Source: CBDDFS01 sp965227255 | Lineage (GTDB): Bacteria; Bacteroidota; Bacteroidia; Flavobacteriales_E; Vicingaceae | DNA length: 64,000 bases | Reading direction: 5' to 3' | NCBI GenBank assembly: GCA_965227255.1 | Contig: CBDDFS010000003.1 | Span: forward strand, 124,001-188,000 | In this document: one piece after another, positions 26,902 through 35,892 of the stretch | How positions within the stretch are numbered: position 1 is the first letter of the stretch | Layout: each line of letters begins with the position of its first letter | The notes under the pieces: generated by a model | Told to the model about the DNA's origin: nothing | The model's input: only the letters and a program-made list of their open reading frames with translations | The model's database searches: none | Program-made: the position numbers and the translations under genes

Positions 26902-27003
26902 TTAATCGTTAATCATTAGAATGCTCTTCCGCTTCCTTTGCGCCCTTGGTCGAAAAACAGTTAGATGATGAGATGACCCACCTTAATTATTAATTATTAA
27001 TTA

Positions 27004-27525
27004 TTAATTGTCATTTCCCTCAACAACCCCCTTCAGCTTCGTAAGATTCTCATCCTCCTGAACCTGCATACTCCCCTTCATCCAGGAAAGCATTGATTTG
27101 GCGAAAAGACCATTGCCTTCTGTTTTTGATTTGGTGGTGATGGTTGTTTGACCATCTTCTTCTTTCATGAGCACTTCATAGTCCATGTTCATGAAATCCA
27201 TGGTAAAGGTCAAGACAAGGCGTTCATTGATTTTGTTCTCTACAATGGTTTCCTGAATGACCATTTCTTCTCCGTTTTCTTCGAAATAGACGTTTGAAAC
27301 AGAACCTTCTGTGCCAGGAATACCGGATACATGTTCCATTTTAACAAAACCGGGCAGCCACTCACCCATTTTACTGGGATCGGCCATTACAGCCCAGGTT
27401 TCTTCTACCGAACCATTCACTACGATCTCATTTTCATATGAAATAGTAGATCTGATAAGTCCACTTCCAAAGAAGATCAATGCAAGCAGAACAATAAGGC
27501 CAAGGATAATTTTTAAATACTTCAT
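27004..27525 (-). CDS. SRPBCC (START-like) family protein, membrane-anchored
   Basis: The 173-residue protein has an N-terminal membrane helix or uncleaved signal (about 4-24), followed by a polyketide-cyclase/START-like ligand-binding fold. The marks are VNGSVEETWAVMADPSKMGEWLPGF at the start of the fold and a long C-terminal helix (SMLSWMKGSMQVQEDENLTKLK). Such domains bind hydrophobic ligands. It is a single gene, preceded downstream by a short TTAATTA tandem repeat. The family is secure, the ligand unknown. Confidence 0.82.
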   Translation of the reverse strand: MKYLKIILGLIVLLALIFFGSGLIRSTISYENEIVVNGSVEETWAVMADPSKMGEWLPGFVKMEHVSGIPGTEGSVSNVYFEENGEEMVIQETIVENKINERLVLTFTMDFMNMDYEVLMKEEDGQTTITTKSKTEGNGLFAKSMLSWMKGSMQVQEDENLTKLKGVVEGNDN

Positions 27526-27675
27526 AATTAGAGGTTTAATTCAAATGTATTGAAAATTATGATGTTGGCTTTTAATCTGGCAAGAGAGTTTCTCATATAT
27601 GAGTTGTGAGGGTAAGGCCTCCGTGAAGTGCCATTATTAATAAAAAAACATCAACTGTTTTATAAAAAGTATTTG

Positions 27676-27744
27676 TCTGACTGTTAATCAGAGGGTCGCT
27701 GGCCTGCCAGCCGGCAGGCAGGTTCGAACCCAGCCTGAGAGGCA
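27676..27744 (+). pseudogene. tRNA-Asn 3' remnant interrupted by a 20-bp palindrome
   Basis: The anticodon arm (TCTGA / CTGTTAA / TCAGA, anticodon GTT at 27683-27685), variable loop GGGTC and T-arm halves GCTGG and TTCGAACCCAGC are intact in order, followed by a 3' acceptor-like CTGAGAGGCA. The 5' acceptor and D-arm are absent. The T-arm is split by a 20-bp GC-rich palindrome at 27703-27722; without it the T-stem GCTGG/CCAGC and TTCGAAC loop would be perfect. It cannot make a normal tRNA. Confidence 0.8.
27703..27722. repeat. 20-bp palindromic insert (type 1) in the tRNA-Asn remnant
   Basis: It reads CCTGCCAGCCGGCAGGCAGG, one base from the perfect palindrome found at 28761, 31211 and 36298. 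It lies exactly between the T-stem 5' strand and the T-loop, with no target duplication. Confidence 0.8.
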
Positions 27745-27805
27745 AAATGTTGTAGAAAATAGGAGGATAGAATTTAACTTACATTCGTTATTAAATCTAC
27801 CACTC

Positions 27806-28720
27806 ATGCCCCACGGAACCCACAACTCTCTCCCAGATGCGCGCAACAAATCCATCCTGATCTCCATCAACGGAGAACTTTTTCCACGCTCTGAAGCCAA
27901 GATCTCCGTCTTCGACAGCGGCTACCTGGTGGGTGATGGAATCTGGGAAGGCATTCGATTGCACAAAGGCTCTCTCCTATTCCTGGATCAGCATTTGGAT
28001 CGGATGTATGAAGGAGCGGCAAAAGTGAAGATGGACATCCCGACAAGGGATGAAGTCATAGAATCTATTTGGCAGGTTCTGAAGGCAAATGAAATGGAGA
28101 GTGACGTGCACATTCGTTTGATGATCACAAGAGGTAATAAAAAGACACCTAGTCAGGATCCGAGGTTTACTATAACCGGACCCAACATCGTCATCATCCC
28201 GGAATACAAGGTGGCGAATCCGGAGAGTCGAGATAAGGGATTGAAGCTCCACACTGCTTCCATACGTAGAAGCGGCAGTGATTTCCTGGATCCCAGATTG
28301 AATTGTCATAGCAAATTACATGAAGTCATTACCCTCAACGAAGCCCTGGAAGCCGGCTGCGATGAAGCTCTTATGCTGGATCCAAACGGCAACGTGGCAA
28401 CCTGCAATTCCACCAACTTCTTTATGATCAAAGATGGCATTGTCTTCACTTCTACCGGAGAGTTCTGTTTAAATGGAATTACGAGAGCCAAAGTGATTCG
28501 CGTGTGTGAAGAGAATGACATTGAATGTCGGCAGACGGAGTTTACAGTCGAGGATGTTTATGAGGCAGATGAGGCCTTTGTGACGGGGACGTTTGGAGGG
28601 CTTACGCCGGTTAGGTCTTTGGATGGGAAAGCTATTTCAAATGCGTCTGGGATTGATCTTACGTCGAGGCTTAGAGATTTGTACTACGAATTGGTCGAAA
28701 GGGAAGTCGTTAGTCGTTAG
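27806..28720 (+). CDS. Class IV PLP-dependent aminotransferase (branched-chain/D-amino-acid type)
   Basis: The 304-residue protein is a fold-type IV aminotransferase. The VFDSGYLVGDGIWEGIRL segment (about 35-52) is the family N-terminal signature, the PLP-binding Lys is K170 in NCHSKLHEV, and the phosphate-site region is ATCNSTNFF (about 198-206). The usual Glu of the vtEgs motif is replaced here (VATC). The C-terminal GTFGGLTPV segment is also family-typical. It transfers an amino group between a branched-chain or related amino acid and 2-oxoglutarate; the exact substrate cannot be read. A -7-like TACATTCG lies at 27780-27787, 18 nt before the start. Confidence 0.85.
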   Translation: MPHGTHNSLPDARNKSILISINGELFPRSEAKISVFDSGYLVGDGIWEGIRLHKGSLLFLDQHLDRMYEGAAKVKMDIPTRDEVIESIWQVLKANEMESDVHIRLMITRGNKKTPSQDPRFTITGPNIVIIPEYKVANPESRDKGLKLHTASIRRSGSDFLDPRLNCHSKLHEVITLNEALEAGCDEALMLDPNGNVATCNSTNFFMIKDGIVFTSTGEFCLNGITRAKVIRVCEENDIECRQTEFTVEDVYEADEAFVTGTFGGLTPVRSLDGKAISNASGIDLTSRLRDLYYELVEREVVSR

Positions 28721-28990
28721 TCGTTAGAAAGTCAGAAGTCTTTCTCGCAGAGCTCGCAGACCTGCCTGCCGGCAGGCAGGGGCGCAGAGAAACGGGTGGG
28801 AATTGGGAATAGTGAATTTGGAATTCGGAATTTGGAAGTTTTCGCTGATAATTGGTAATCGGTAATTTGAAAATCATCATCCCATCATCTCATCATCCTA
28901 TCCTCCGAAAATTTTCGCGCTATGGCGCTAAGACCTGACGTAAAATCAGAAGAAAAAAGAAAAAGGTCAGAAGTTTAAAGTCATTTTTAA
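28721..28990. repeat. Phrase-repeat spacer with a 20-bp palindrome
   Basis: The spacer holds GTCGTTAGTCGTTAG, a CGCAGAGCTCGCAGA phrase interrupted at 28761-28780 by the perfect 20-bp palindrome CCTGCCTGCCGGCAGGCAGG, GGAATTxGGAAT runs, CATCATC runs and AGAAGAAAAAAGAAAAAGG. No gene is visible. Confidence 0.65.
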
Positions 28991-30886
28991 TTACTCCACG
29001 AATTCAGCCAATTCCATCCAACGAAATGTCTTCTCATCAATAAGTTGCATAACATCTCCCAAGCGCTTTGTGACTTCCTGAAGTTTTTCATAATCGGTGC
29101 TGCCATCGTTGAGTTTGGTTTCCAGCTCGGTCTTTTCAGATTCTAATTCTTCTATCTCTTTTTCGAGCTTTTCGTATTCAAGTTTTTCTTTGTAGGAGAG
29201 TTTGGTCTTGACCTTTGGAGCCTTGTCTTGCTCCTCTTTCCTCTGACTTTTTTCCTCTGACTTTTTTCTTCTGACTTCCTCCCGCTCTTCTTCCGCTTTG
29301 ATCTCCCGATAGTCCATATAGGAACCAACAAATCCCTTAACTTCTCCTTCGCCCTGGAAGATGAAAAGCTGATCCACTAGTTTATCCATGAAGTATCGGT
29401 CGTGTGATACAAGGATGAGACAACCCTTGAAATTCTCAAGAAACTCTTCCAGTTTATTCAAGGTCAGCAGATCAAGGTCGTTGGTGGGCTCATCGAGGAT
29501 GAGGAAATTGGGATTCTTGATCAATACGGTCAGAAGATGCAATCGCCTCTGCTCTCCTCCACTGAGCTTGGAATAGAAAGTGCGTTGTTTTTTGATGGGG
29601 AAAAGAAAATACTCGAGGAATTGAGATGCCGTCAATTTTCGGCCATCACCCAGGGTTATTACATCGGCAATATCTTTCAGGATATCGAGAATACGCTGGT
29701 CCTTTTTGATCTTTAGTCCGCTTTGGGTATAGTAACCAAAGACCGTCGTATCACCCACATTGATCTTGCCGTAATCTGCTTCTTCCCTTCCTGAAAGGAT
29801 ATTCAAAAAGGTAGATTTACCCATTCCATTCTTACCCACAATGCCAATGCGCTCCCCTTTCTTGAAGGTGTGCGAAAAGCCATTTAAAATCTTCAGATCA
29901 CCGTATGCCTTCTGAACGTTCTTCATCTCCAAGATCTTACCTCCCACCCTCGACATCTTTACATCCAGCTTAAGCTCCTCCTTGCTGATCTTTGTGGATG
30001 CTTTTTCCTTTGTCTCATAAAAGGCTGTGATCCTCGATTTAGCCTTGGTTCCTCGGGCTTTCGGACTTCGCCTCATCCATTCCAGCTCTTTTTTCATTAG
30101 CTGCTTGGCCTTTCCTATCTCGGTTTTCAGGACTTCCTCGCGCTCGGCTCTTTTCTCCAAGAAGAAGGCATAGTTGCCATTGTGATGATAGAGTTTGCCT
30201 TCGTGTAATTCGAGAATGTGATTGCAGATTCGATCCAGGAAATAGCGATCGTGTGTTACCATGAGCAAGGTGATGTTCTGCTGATTAAGATACTTCTCCA
30301 GCCATTCGATCATTTCAACATCGAGGTGATTTGTGGGTTCATCCATGATGAGCAGATCGGGATTGTCGAGAATGGCAAGTGCCATGGCCAGTCTTTTCTT
30401 CTCCCCTCCTGATAATGATCCAATTTTCAGACCATGATCATTGATGCCGAACTTACTCAGCAACTCAACCAGCCTTCTTTCATAATCCCATGCATTGGCA
30501 CGATCCATGGCCTCTGAGGCCTCTTCGAAGGCCTTGTGCGTCTTATCGTTGTAATCATCGGTTTGTGCCTGTAAGGCATTTTCATAAGCTCTGATCACGG
30601 CCAATAAATCGGTGTGCGAGCCATCGATCAGTTCCTTGATGGTCAGATCATTGTCGAAACTCGGTTCTTGCTCCAGATAACCAAAACTGATCCCATCTCC
30701 CATATGCACCGAACCGGCATCCGGTTTTTCTTTCCCCACCAGAACCTTCATCAGAGATGATTTCCCAGCGCCATTGTTGGCAATGAGTCCAACCTTATCT
30801 CCTCTCTTCAGACTAAAACTCAGGCCTTCAAACAAGACCTGATCGGGAACGGATTTGGATAGATTTTCAGCAGAGAGGTAGATCAT
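28991..30886 (-). CDS. uup: ABC-F family ATPase, Uup-like
   Basis: The 631-residue protein has two ABC ATPase domains in tandem and no membrane segment. Domain 1 has the P-loop NNGAGKSS, signature SLSGGEKKR and Walker B LLIMDEPTNHLD. Domain 2 has GKNGMGKST, KLSGGEQRR and LILDEPTNDLD. The linker between them is long and charged, as in ABC-F proteins. The C-terminus after residue 530 is a Lys/Glu-rich coiled coil ending in DEKTFRWMELAEF, the Uup-type C-terminal domain. ABC-F proteins act on ribosomes; Uup also binds DNA through the coiled coil. Subfamily assignment is likely but not certain. Confidence 0.88.
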   Translation of the reverse strand: MIYLSAENLSKSVPDQVLFEGLSFSLKRGDKVGLIANNGAGKSSLMKVLVGKEKPDAGSVHMGDGISFGYLEQEPSFDNDLTIKELIDGSHTDLLAVIRAYENALQAQTDDYNDKTHKAFEEASEAMDRANAWDYERRLVELLSKFGINDHGLKIGSLSGGEKKRLAMALAILDNPDLLIMDEPTNHLDVEMIEWLEKYLNQQNITLLMVTHDRYFLDRICNHILELHEGKLYHHNGNYAFFLEKRAEREEVLKTEIGKAKQLMKKELEWMRRSPKARGTKAKSRITAFYETKEKASTKISKEELKLDVKMSRVGGKILEMKNVQKAYGDLKILNGFSHTFKKGERIGIVGKNGMGKSTFLNILSGREEADYGKINVGDTTVFGYYTQSGLKIKKDQRILDILKDIADVITLGDGRKLTASQFLEYFLFPIKKQRTFYSKLSGGEQRRLHLLTVLIKNPNFLILDEPTNDLDLLTLNKLEEFLENFKGCLILVSHDRYFMDKLVDQLFIFQGEGEVKGFVGSYMDYREIKAEEEREEVRRKKSEEKSQRKEEQDKAPKVKTKLSYKEKLEYEKLEKEIEELESEKTELETKLNDGSTDYEKLQEVTKRLGDVMQLIDEKTFRWMELAEFVE

Positions 30887-31451
30887 GGGGCAAAGAAAGG
30901 AAATGAAACAATAAGTCGACTAGTCGGTTAGTCAAACTAGTTTTTTATGTCCGCATGCGCGGAAAAGGCTCTGTTATTACTTCTATTTACGCCCGCTTGC
31001 CGCGGAGGCCTTTCTTTTTGTGCGGCCCAAAAAGAAAGCAAAAAGGGCCCTTTTGCGCTATTCAAGCTGTTCGCAGCTCCGACTCATCCTTGTCTCTTCG
31101 CTGGCGCGAATAGCGCGTTCTGTAGTATGTTTTCCCCAGAAAGCATTGGCCTCATCGCTGTAGTTTCATCTTAAAGATTTGTCACCTTTGTGACTTTGCT
31201 TCTTTGCGTCCCTGCCTGCCGGCAGGCAGGTTTGCGCGAAAAACATCAGAACTCTGAATACTCGTCAATTGAATGGGGGGGTAATCCGATTGGCCGATTC
31301 CCCGGTTAGCCATGACTTAACGTTTGTTGAAGGGGACTCCTAATAGAAATGATGAAGTAAAGCTAGTCGACTAATACACTACGGACTAGATTCTGACGAC
31401 TGACGACCGTCGACTGTCGACTGTCGACTGAACAACCAAATAAATAATGCC
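30887..31451. repeat. Intergenic region with R2 repeat copy and a 20-bp palindrome
   Basis: About 30948-31140 is an R2 copy with the hairpin CTTTCTTTTTG-TGCGGCC-CAAAAAGAAAG, inverted relative to the copy at about 36062-36250. The phrase TTTGCGTC / TTTGCGCG is split at 31211-31230 by the perfect 20-bp palindrome. A CCGATTGGCCGATT phrase follows near 31276, and GTCGACTGTCGACTGTCGACTG near 31410. No gene is visible. Confidence 0.7.
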
Positions 31452-31624
31452 TACCTTTGCCGCGATCTTATCGCCGAAAGTAAAAATCGGCCTTCATTTC
31501 CAGACCATTGCATGCCCAGCGCAGCCTCTGATGGTCGAGTAATCAAAAACATTTATAGCATTCCCTCCAGCGCTGAGTCGGAATGAAAAATTTTGAGCGG
31601 ATATGGTCTGCTCCTATCTTATTT
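31452..31624 (+). promoter_or_regulatory. Promoter -7 element and long structured leader of the DEAD-box helicase gene
   Basis: TACCTTTG at 31452-31459 is an exact TAnnTTTG element, predicting a leader of about 160 nt. In it, CAGACCAT (31501-31508) can pair with ATGGTC at 31531-31536 or, over all eight bases, with ATGGTCTG at 31613-31620, which ends 4 nt before the ATG. CAGCGC (31517-31522) can pair with GCGCTG (31570-31575). The two options would expose or hide the start region. Long cold-responsive leaders are known for DEAD-box helicases; the switch itself is inference. Confidence 0.4.
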
Positions 31625-32872
31625 ATGAATAATCATTCAACAAAGAATAAAAACAAGAAGAGATATAATGGACCGTCAAAAGGACCTAAGAATTCTTTTC
31701 AGAAAAAAGGAAGAAATCCCAGGTCAGGTAGAAAACCCTCCACCCTGGATCCCAATCTATTGATCCGAAAAGTAACGGAAGAAGTAGAAAAAGCATACGA
31801 ATCAAAACGAATCATAAAAGATCTACCTATTGCATTCAAGCTCAAAGAAAGTCTTACAAAGAAAGGTTTTACAAAACCTACTGAAATTCAGGATAGAACC
31901 TTGGAGACCTTGTTGGAAGGAAGAGATCTATTGGGAATAGCCCAAACCGGAACTGGCAAAACCGGGGCTTTTTTGATTCCCATCATCGATCAACTGATGC
32001 GAAATAAAAAGAAACCATATGCCCTTGTGGTGGTACCTACCAGAGAACTTGCTCTACAAGTTGAAGAAGAATTCAAAAGCATGACCAAAGGATTGAAACT
32101 TTTCAGTGCATGTTTTATTGGAGGAACGAACATCAATAAAGATGTGCAGAATCTCCGAAGAGACAGCCACGTTATCATTGGCACACCGGGAAGACTTCTG
32201 GATCTTGTTAGCAGGAAATGTCTTGACTTAAGAGTCATAAACACGTTGGTCTTAGACGAATTTGATCGCATGCTCGACATGGGATTCGTGAACGACGTGC
32301 AACGCATTATTCGAGGAATGCATGTCAGAAAGCACACCATGTTGTTCTCTGCTACGCTTGATAAGACCCAAAACGCACTGATTGAAGAAATTCTTAACGA
32401 CCCTGTTACCGTGAAAGTGAGCAATGGAAGAAGTTCCGGTGATTTTATAGAACAAGAAATTCTACGAGTGGAAAATGGACAAGACAAGTTTAAAATGCTC
32501 CATGATCTTGTCTCTCAGGAAGGTTTTGAAAAGGTTCTGATTTTTGAAGAAACAAAACACAAGGTGAAGAGACTTCGTCAGAAATTGGACAAGAACGGAA
32601 TTCCTTCTGATGAGATCCACGGAAACAAAAGCCAAAGCGCCAGGCAAAGTGCTTTAAATTCATTCAAGCAAGGAAAAATTAAAGCCTTGGTAGCCACGGA
32701 CGTTGCAGCCAGAGGAATTGATGTATCTGATGTGAGTCACGTGATCAATTATCAAGTGCCTCAGACCTATGATTCGTATATACACAGGATCGGAAGAACA
32801 GGTCGGGCAGGCAAAAGAGGAAAGGCCTACACTTTTGTAGATCAATCACACAGCTCGTCTAGTTCATCTTGA
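31625..32872 (+). CDS. DEAD-box RNA helicase
   Basis: With the ATG at 31625 the protein has 415 residues; an upstream ATG at 31583 is possible but lies in the leader. A basic, Asn/Lys-rich extension of about 60 residues precedes the core. The motifs are all present: Q motif FTKPTEIQ, motif I AQTGTGKT (about 106-113), Ia PTRELA, Ib TPGR, motif II DEFD in place of DEAD, motif III SAT, motif V ARGID and motif VI HRIGRTGR. It ends in a Ser-rich tail. It should unwind RNA in ribosome assembly or decay, as RhlE/CsdA-type proteins do. Its 3' end overlaps the convergent 158-residue gene by 31 bp. Confidence 0.9.
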   Translation: MNNHSTKNKNKKRYNGPSKGPKNSFQKKGRNPRSGRKPSTLDPNLLIRKVTEEVEKAYESKRIIKDLPIAFKLKESLTKKGFTKPTEIQDRTLETLLEGRDLLGIAQTGTGKTGAFLIPIIDQLMRNKKKPYALVVVPTRELALQVEEEFKSMTKGLKLFSACFIGGTNINKDVQNLRRDSHVIIGTPGRLLDLVSRKCLDLRVINTLVLDEFDRMLDMGFVNDVQRIIRGMHVRKHTMLFSATLDKTQNALIEEILNDPVTVKVSNGRSSGDFIEQEILRVENGQDKFKMLHDLVSQEGFEKVLIFEETKHKVKRLRQKLDKNGIPSDEIHGNKSQSARQSALNSFKQGKIKALVATDVAARGIDVSDVSHVINYQVPQTYDSYIHRIGRTGRAGKRGKAYTFVDQSHSSSSSS

Positions 32873-33318
32873 TAATCAAGCCTCAAATCTTCATGCAAAG
32901 CAGAAATGGCTTTGTTGATGGCAGTCAACTGACGATCAAATAAATTGACAAGGGCGGGATTATTCTTATAAGAAGGCCTCATCTTTTTCAATTCATTCAA
33001 ATAATGCAATAGCAGACTTATTTCAGTCTCTTTTTCATTGGAATAACGAATGAATTTCCTGGTGATGCGCAGGATCTTACGCACGCTTTTTTTGATGTAG
33101 TAATACGAAGAAGTGTTGATTCCGGTAAATTCCTCTGAGATTAAACCCTTGACTTTACCGATATAGGCTTCTTCGTCGTGTGATTCGAAAAGCAGGTATG
33201 ATAATAGCTCTTTGTTTTCCTTTTTGAACTTCGACAGTCTCAAACAAATTTCCAGCAGATCGGATTGACTGTTGTGTTGGAGCTCCTTTCTTATTTCACT
33301 TACAGTGGCAGTTTTCAT
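32842..33318 (-). CDS. Helical protein of unknown function
   Basis: I start this 158-residue protein at the ATG at 33318 (MKTATVSEIRKELQ); a frame open 17 codons earlier is less protein-like. It appears almost fully alpha-helical and charged, with a Lys/Arg-rich centre (IKKSVRKILRITRKFIRY) and an acidic end (DYQDELDEL). There are no membrane segments and no motif I recognise. The last 31 bp overlap the convergent helicase gene, so the transcripts are antisense at their ends. Role unknown. Confidence 0.65.
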   Translation of the reverse strand: MKTATVSEIRKELQHNSQSDLLEICLRLSKFKKENKELLSYLLFESHDEEAYIGKVKGLISEEFTGINTSSYYYIKKSVRKILRITRKFIRYSNEKETEISLLLHYLNELKKMRPSYKNNPALVNLFDRQLTAINKAISALHEDLRLDYQDELDELCD

Positions 33319-33708
33319 GAACGAATAAAAGGGGAATTTACAATTCTTATATAAAAAGTCGACAGTCATGGGAAAGTCATAGAAAAGTCAGAAGAAAAAA
33401 GAAAAACCCGCCTGCCGGCGCATTGGCCTCGCGCTCCGGCGGGCAGGAGTCAAAAGTGATTTCAGATGTCTGATATCATAACTCTTTCAAACATCTAACA
33501 TCTTACATCGGGCATCATACATCATACATCAATGAAGGGGACTCTCACGTCGTCCGCCTGCGGCGTTCTCCTCAGAGATACGTATGGGATTGAAGATTGA
33601 AGATAGACGATTAACGAGTGAAGTAACAAACTAATCGAATACGGACTTCATACTGACAGCTGACTACTTAAAAAATCGTTAATCTGTAATCGTTAATCGT
33701 TAATCAAC
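33319..33708. repeat. Phrase-repeat spacer with a 41-bp GC-rich insert
   Basis: The spacer holds TCAGAAGAAAAAAG phrases, a type 2 insert at 33407-33447 (CCCGCCTGCCGG to GGCGGGCAGG) that splits GAAAAA / AGTCAAAAG, CATC-rich runs near 33500, a GGGGACTCTCACGTCGTCCGCC phrase near 33539 (also at about 38152), and TTAATC runs near 33680. No gene is visible. Confidence 0.7.
33407..33447. repeat. 41-bp GC-rich palindromic insert (type 2)
   Basis: It runs from CCCGCCTGCCGG to CCGGCGGGCAGG, with imperfect inverted ends, splitting a GAAAAAAGTCAAAAG phrase without target duplication. Confidence 0.7.
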
Positions 33709-35892
33709 TCACTCTTTCTCCACCACCAGCCTTTCTTCTGCAATGACCTGTTCACCGTCGAGAAGACGGATAATGTAGATACCAGGACTGTATGAAGAGA
33801 GATCAAGTCTGGAAGTACCTGAGTTCGCGAGACGAATTTGATCCATTTCTTTTCCATCTGCTGTATAGACCAGAATTCGTCCGTTGACAATGCTTGAAGG
33901 AGATTCAATATTGATAAAGTCCCTACCTGGATTCGGATAGATTTTTAAAACTTCATGGTCATACTGATTCAGGCCTGCGTAACAGTCGATGCCCGTTACA
34001 ACAACAGTATCTCTGGCTTTACAGCCTTTCAATGTGGTAACCTCTACCCAATAAGTCCCTGCCGTATCAATGCTGATCACATTACCAAGGCTGCCATTAT
34101 TCCATAAATAACCCGCATATTGGCTTCCTGCATTTAATGTGGTATCAAATGGATCTTCATTGCAATAGGTGAAATCTGGTCCCAATTCGAAATCAACATC
34201 CTCTACTTTTATATTCACTGCAGATGAATCCCAAACCAGGAAGCAGGTATTGATCAATCGATTTCCATCACTTCCCACAATTAGGTGAAGTGAATAATTT
34301 CCAGCAGGTAGAGGATTAGCTGTCACGATGTCAATTTTTGTTGTCAATTTTGCCGAACAATTGGGCGAGGCAGACAATAACGGCACTTGAACTGGTGGGT
34401 TCATACTGTGATCCAGAAGCAAGAAATCAGAACCACCACTCTCAACCGAGGAACAAAATACTTGTTCGGTTAGGGTAATCTCAAATTCGTCTGAATTACA
34501 TTCAAGATAGACCGTATCTCGATCTCCAATGATCGTATCACCAATGATGACACCGGTTGGTGGCGCTTCCACTACATCTAGATAGAGCGTATCACCAAAG
34601 ACATCAAGTTCTCGGTCGCACTCCGTGCTGAAGGTATTTCCATCTGATCCTTGAACCAGCATTAAGCGGTATACACCGGTCGAGAGAGCTGAATCAAGAT
34701 GGATGCGCATGCCACGACTCACATTGTTGTTTACACACCCAGTGGGCTCTGTCATATTCACATTGATGGTATCCAGAGTTGTCGTGTCGACCAAAAGAAT
34801 GTCGGAACCGTCACTGGCAATCGTATTACATTTTATCGAAATGGTAAATCCGATCTCAATCGGATTATTGTCGCACGTAATATCAATTTCATCCACTTCT
34901 GTATCCAATGCCGTGCTGTCTGAAAAACTAAAATCCAGATCCTGACATGTAGCACTGTCTTCGATGGTGATGACCAAATGGCGATTCACATGTCCAATGA
35001 TCCTTTCCTGCACTGTATATGACGTGCCTGAAAACGTGGTATCATTTCTGTATTCCGTGGCCTTTATACCAATCATATAGACCCCGGAAGATGTTGGAGT
35101 GCCTGCTTTAAAGGTGATCAAACCCGTGGCGGAATCGATCTGAATGCCATTCGTATCTGTTGGCATGGGATTGGAAAAACTATATCCGGCATTGTAGGTA
35201 ATAGGCGTACCATTGGTGGTTAATGGACGGATCAACTCATATTTGACCTTGTCTCCATTATACTCCCGCGCCGATAGATCCAACTCAACTTCTCTACTCT
35301 CACAAACAGCTGCAAGCGGATAGTTGATAATGGTGTCATTGGGATAGGTAGGAATATTGGGTCGGCGTGTGTGAAAGTAAGGAGCTATATTTTTATTCAG
35401 CGTATCGGGAAAATGGTAATTATTCAGACTGCATTCGTTGTAGAAAGCAGCAGAGCTCGATACATTGACCGGCGGATTGTTGCCACTGATGCAACACAGA
35501 CTGTAATCAAAAACCCAGCTACTATCTCGGAATGGAGATGTCCAGTTTCCCCGAAAAACATATTCCTCGATACAAAATGTATTGTCGGTACAATTCATCA
35601 GATTCTGCGGAATAAGCGTAGGTACATTGGGACCTGTTGTTGAAAGTCGACCCAATGTAAAAGTGTTAAAACTACCCGTGGAAGATGTGGCTCTTAGTGT
35701 TATGGAATTGGGTGCCGGCGCTGTAAAGCCTTGACAGCTGCGATAAAAAATGACCGTGAACTGATAAGTACTATCAGAAACCCAGCGATAATGCATTTCG
35801 AAGTTAGCCGCATGACCGGCAAAAGATTGATTGGAAAATAGCAAAGGAAGTACAATTGCCAACGCCTTAAAGACGACAAACATTCTGTTCAT
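33709..35892 (-). CDS. T9SS-secreted adhesin-like protein, type A sorting domain
   Basis: The 727-residue protein has a signal peptide (about 1-25, ending FAG). The first roughly 300 residues form a module (GHAANFEMHYRWVSDSTYQF, then FYRSCQG and a Cys-rich CCISG segment) that recurs in the 390-residue protein at 40584-41756. Two related segments follow (about 310-470), each with S-x-x-SDG-SD-LLxD and GVYRLMLVQGSDGN-like elements, so the domain is partly duplicated. Near 565 a YLWNNG segment resembles immunoglobulin-like repeats. The end is a type A sorting domain (IYPNPGRD, VYTADGKEM, GIYIIRL). A surface adhesin role is likely but unproved. Confidence 0.85.
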   Translation of the reverse strand: MNRMFVVFKALAIVLPLLFSNQSFAGHAANFEMHYRWVSDSTYQFTVIFYRSCQGFTAPAPNSITLRATSSTGSFNTFTLGRLSTTGPNVPTLIPQNLMNCTDNTFCIEEYVFRGNWTSPFRDSSWVFDYSLCCISGNNPPVNVSSSAAFYNECSLNNYHFPDTLNKNIAPYFHTRRPNIPTYPNDTIINYPLAAVCESREVELDLSAREYNGDKVKYELIRPLTTNGTPITYNAGYSFSNPMPTDTNGIQIDSATGLITFKAGTPTSSGVYMIGIKATEYRNDTTFSGTSYTVQERIIGHVNRHLVITIEDSATCQDLDFSFSDSTALDTEVDEIDITCDNNPIEIGFTISIKCNTIASDGSDILLVDTTTLDTINVNMTEPTGCVNNNVSRGMRIHLDSALSTGVYRLMLVQGSDGNTFSTECDRELDVFGDTLYLDVVEAPPTGVIIGDTIIGDRDTVYLECNSDEFEITLTEQVFCSSVESGGSDFLLLDHSMNPPVQVPLLSASPNCSAKLTTKIDIVTANPLPAGNYSLHLIVGSDGNRLINTCFLVWDSSAVNIKVEDVDFELGPDFTYCNEDPFDTTLNAGSQYAGYLWNNGSLGNVISIDTAGTYWVEVTTLKGCKARDTVVVTGIDCYAGLNQYDHEVLKIYPNPGRDFINIESPSSIVNGRILVYTADGKEMDQIRLANSGTSRLDLSSYSPGIYIIRLLDGEQVIAEERLVVEKE

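Noticed and set aside
30947..31174. 75-codon frame in R2 repeat
   Set aside because: It translates the R2 hairpin region; the same is seen at 36 kb on the opposite strand.
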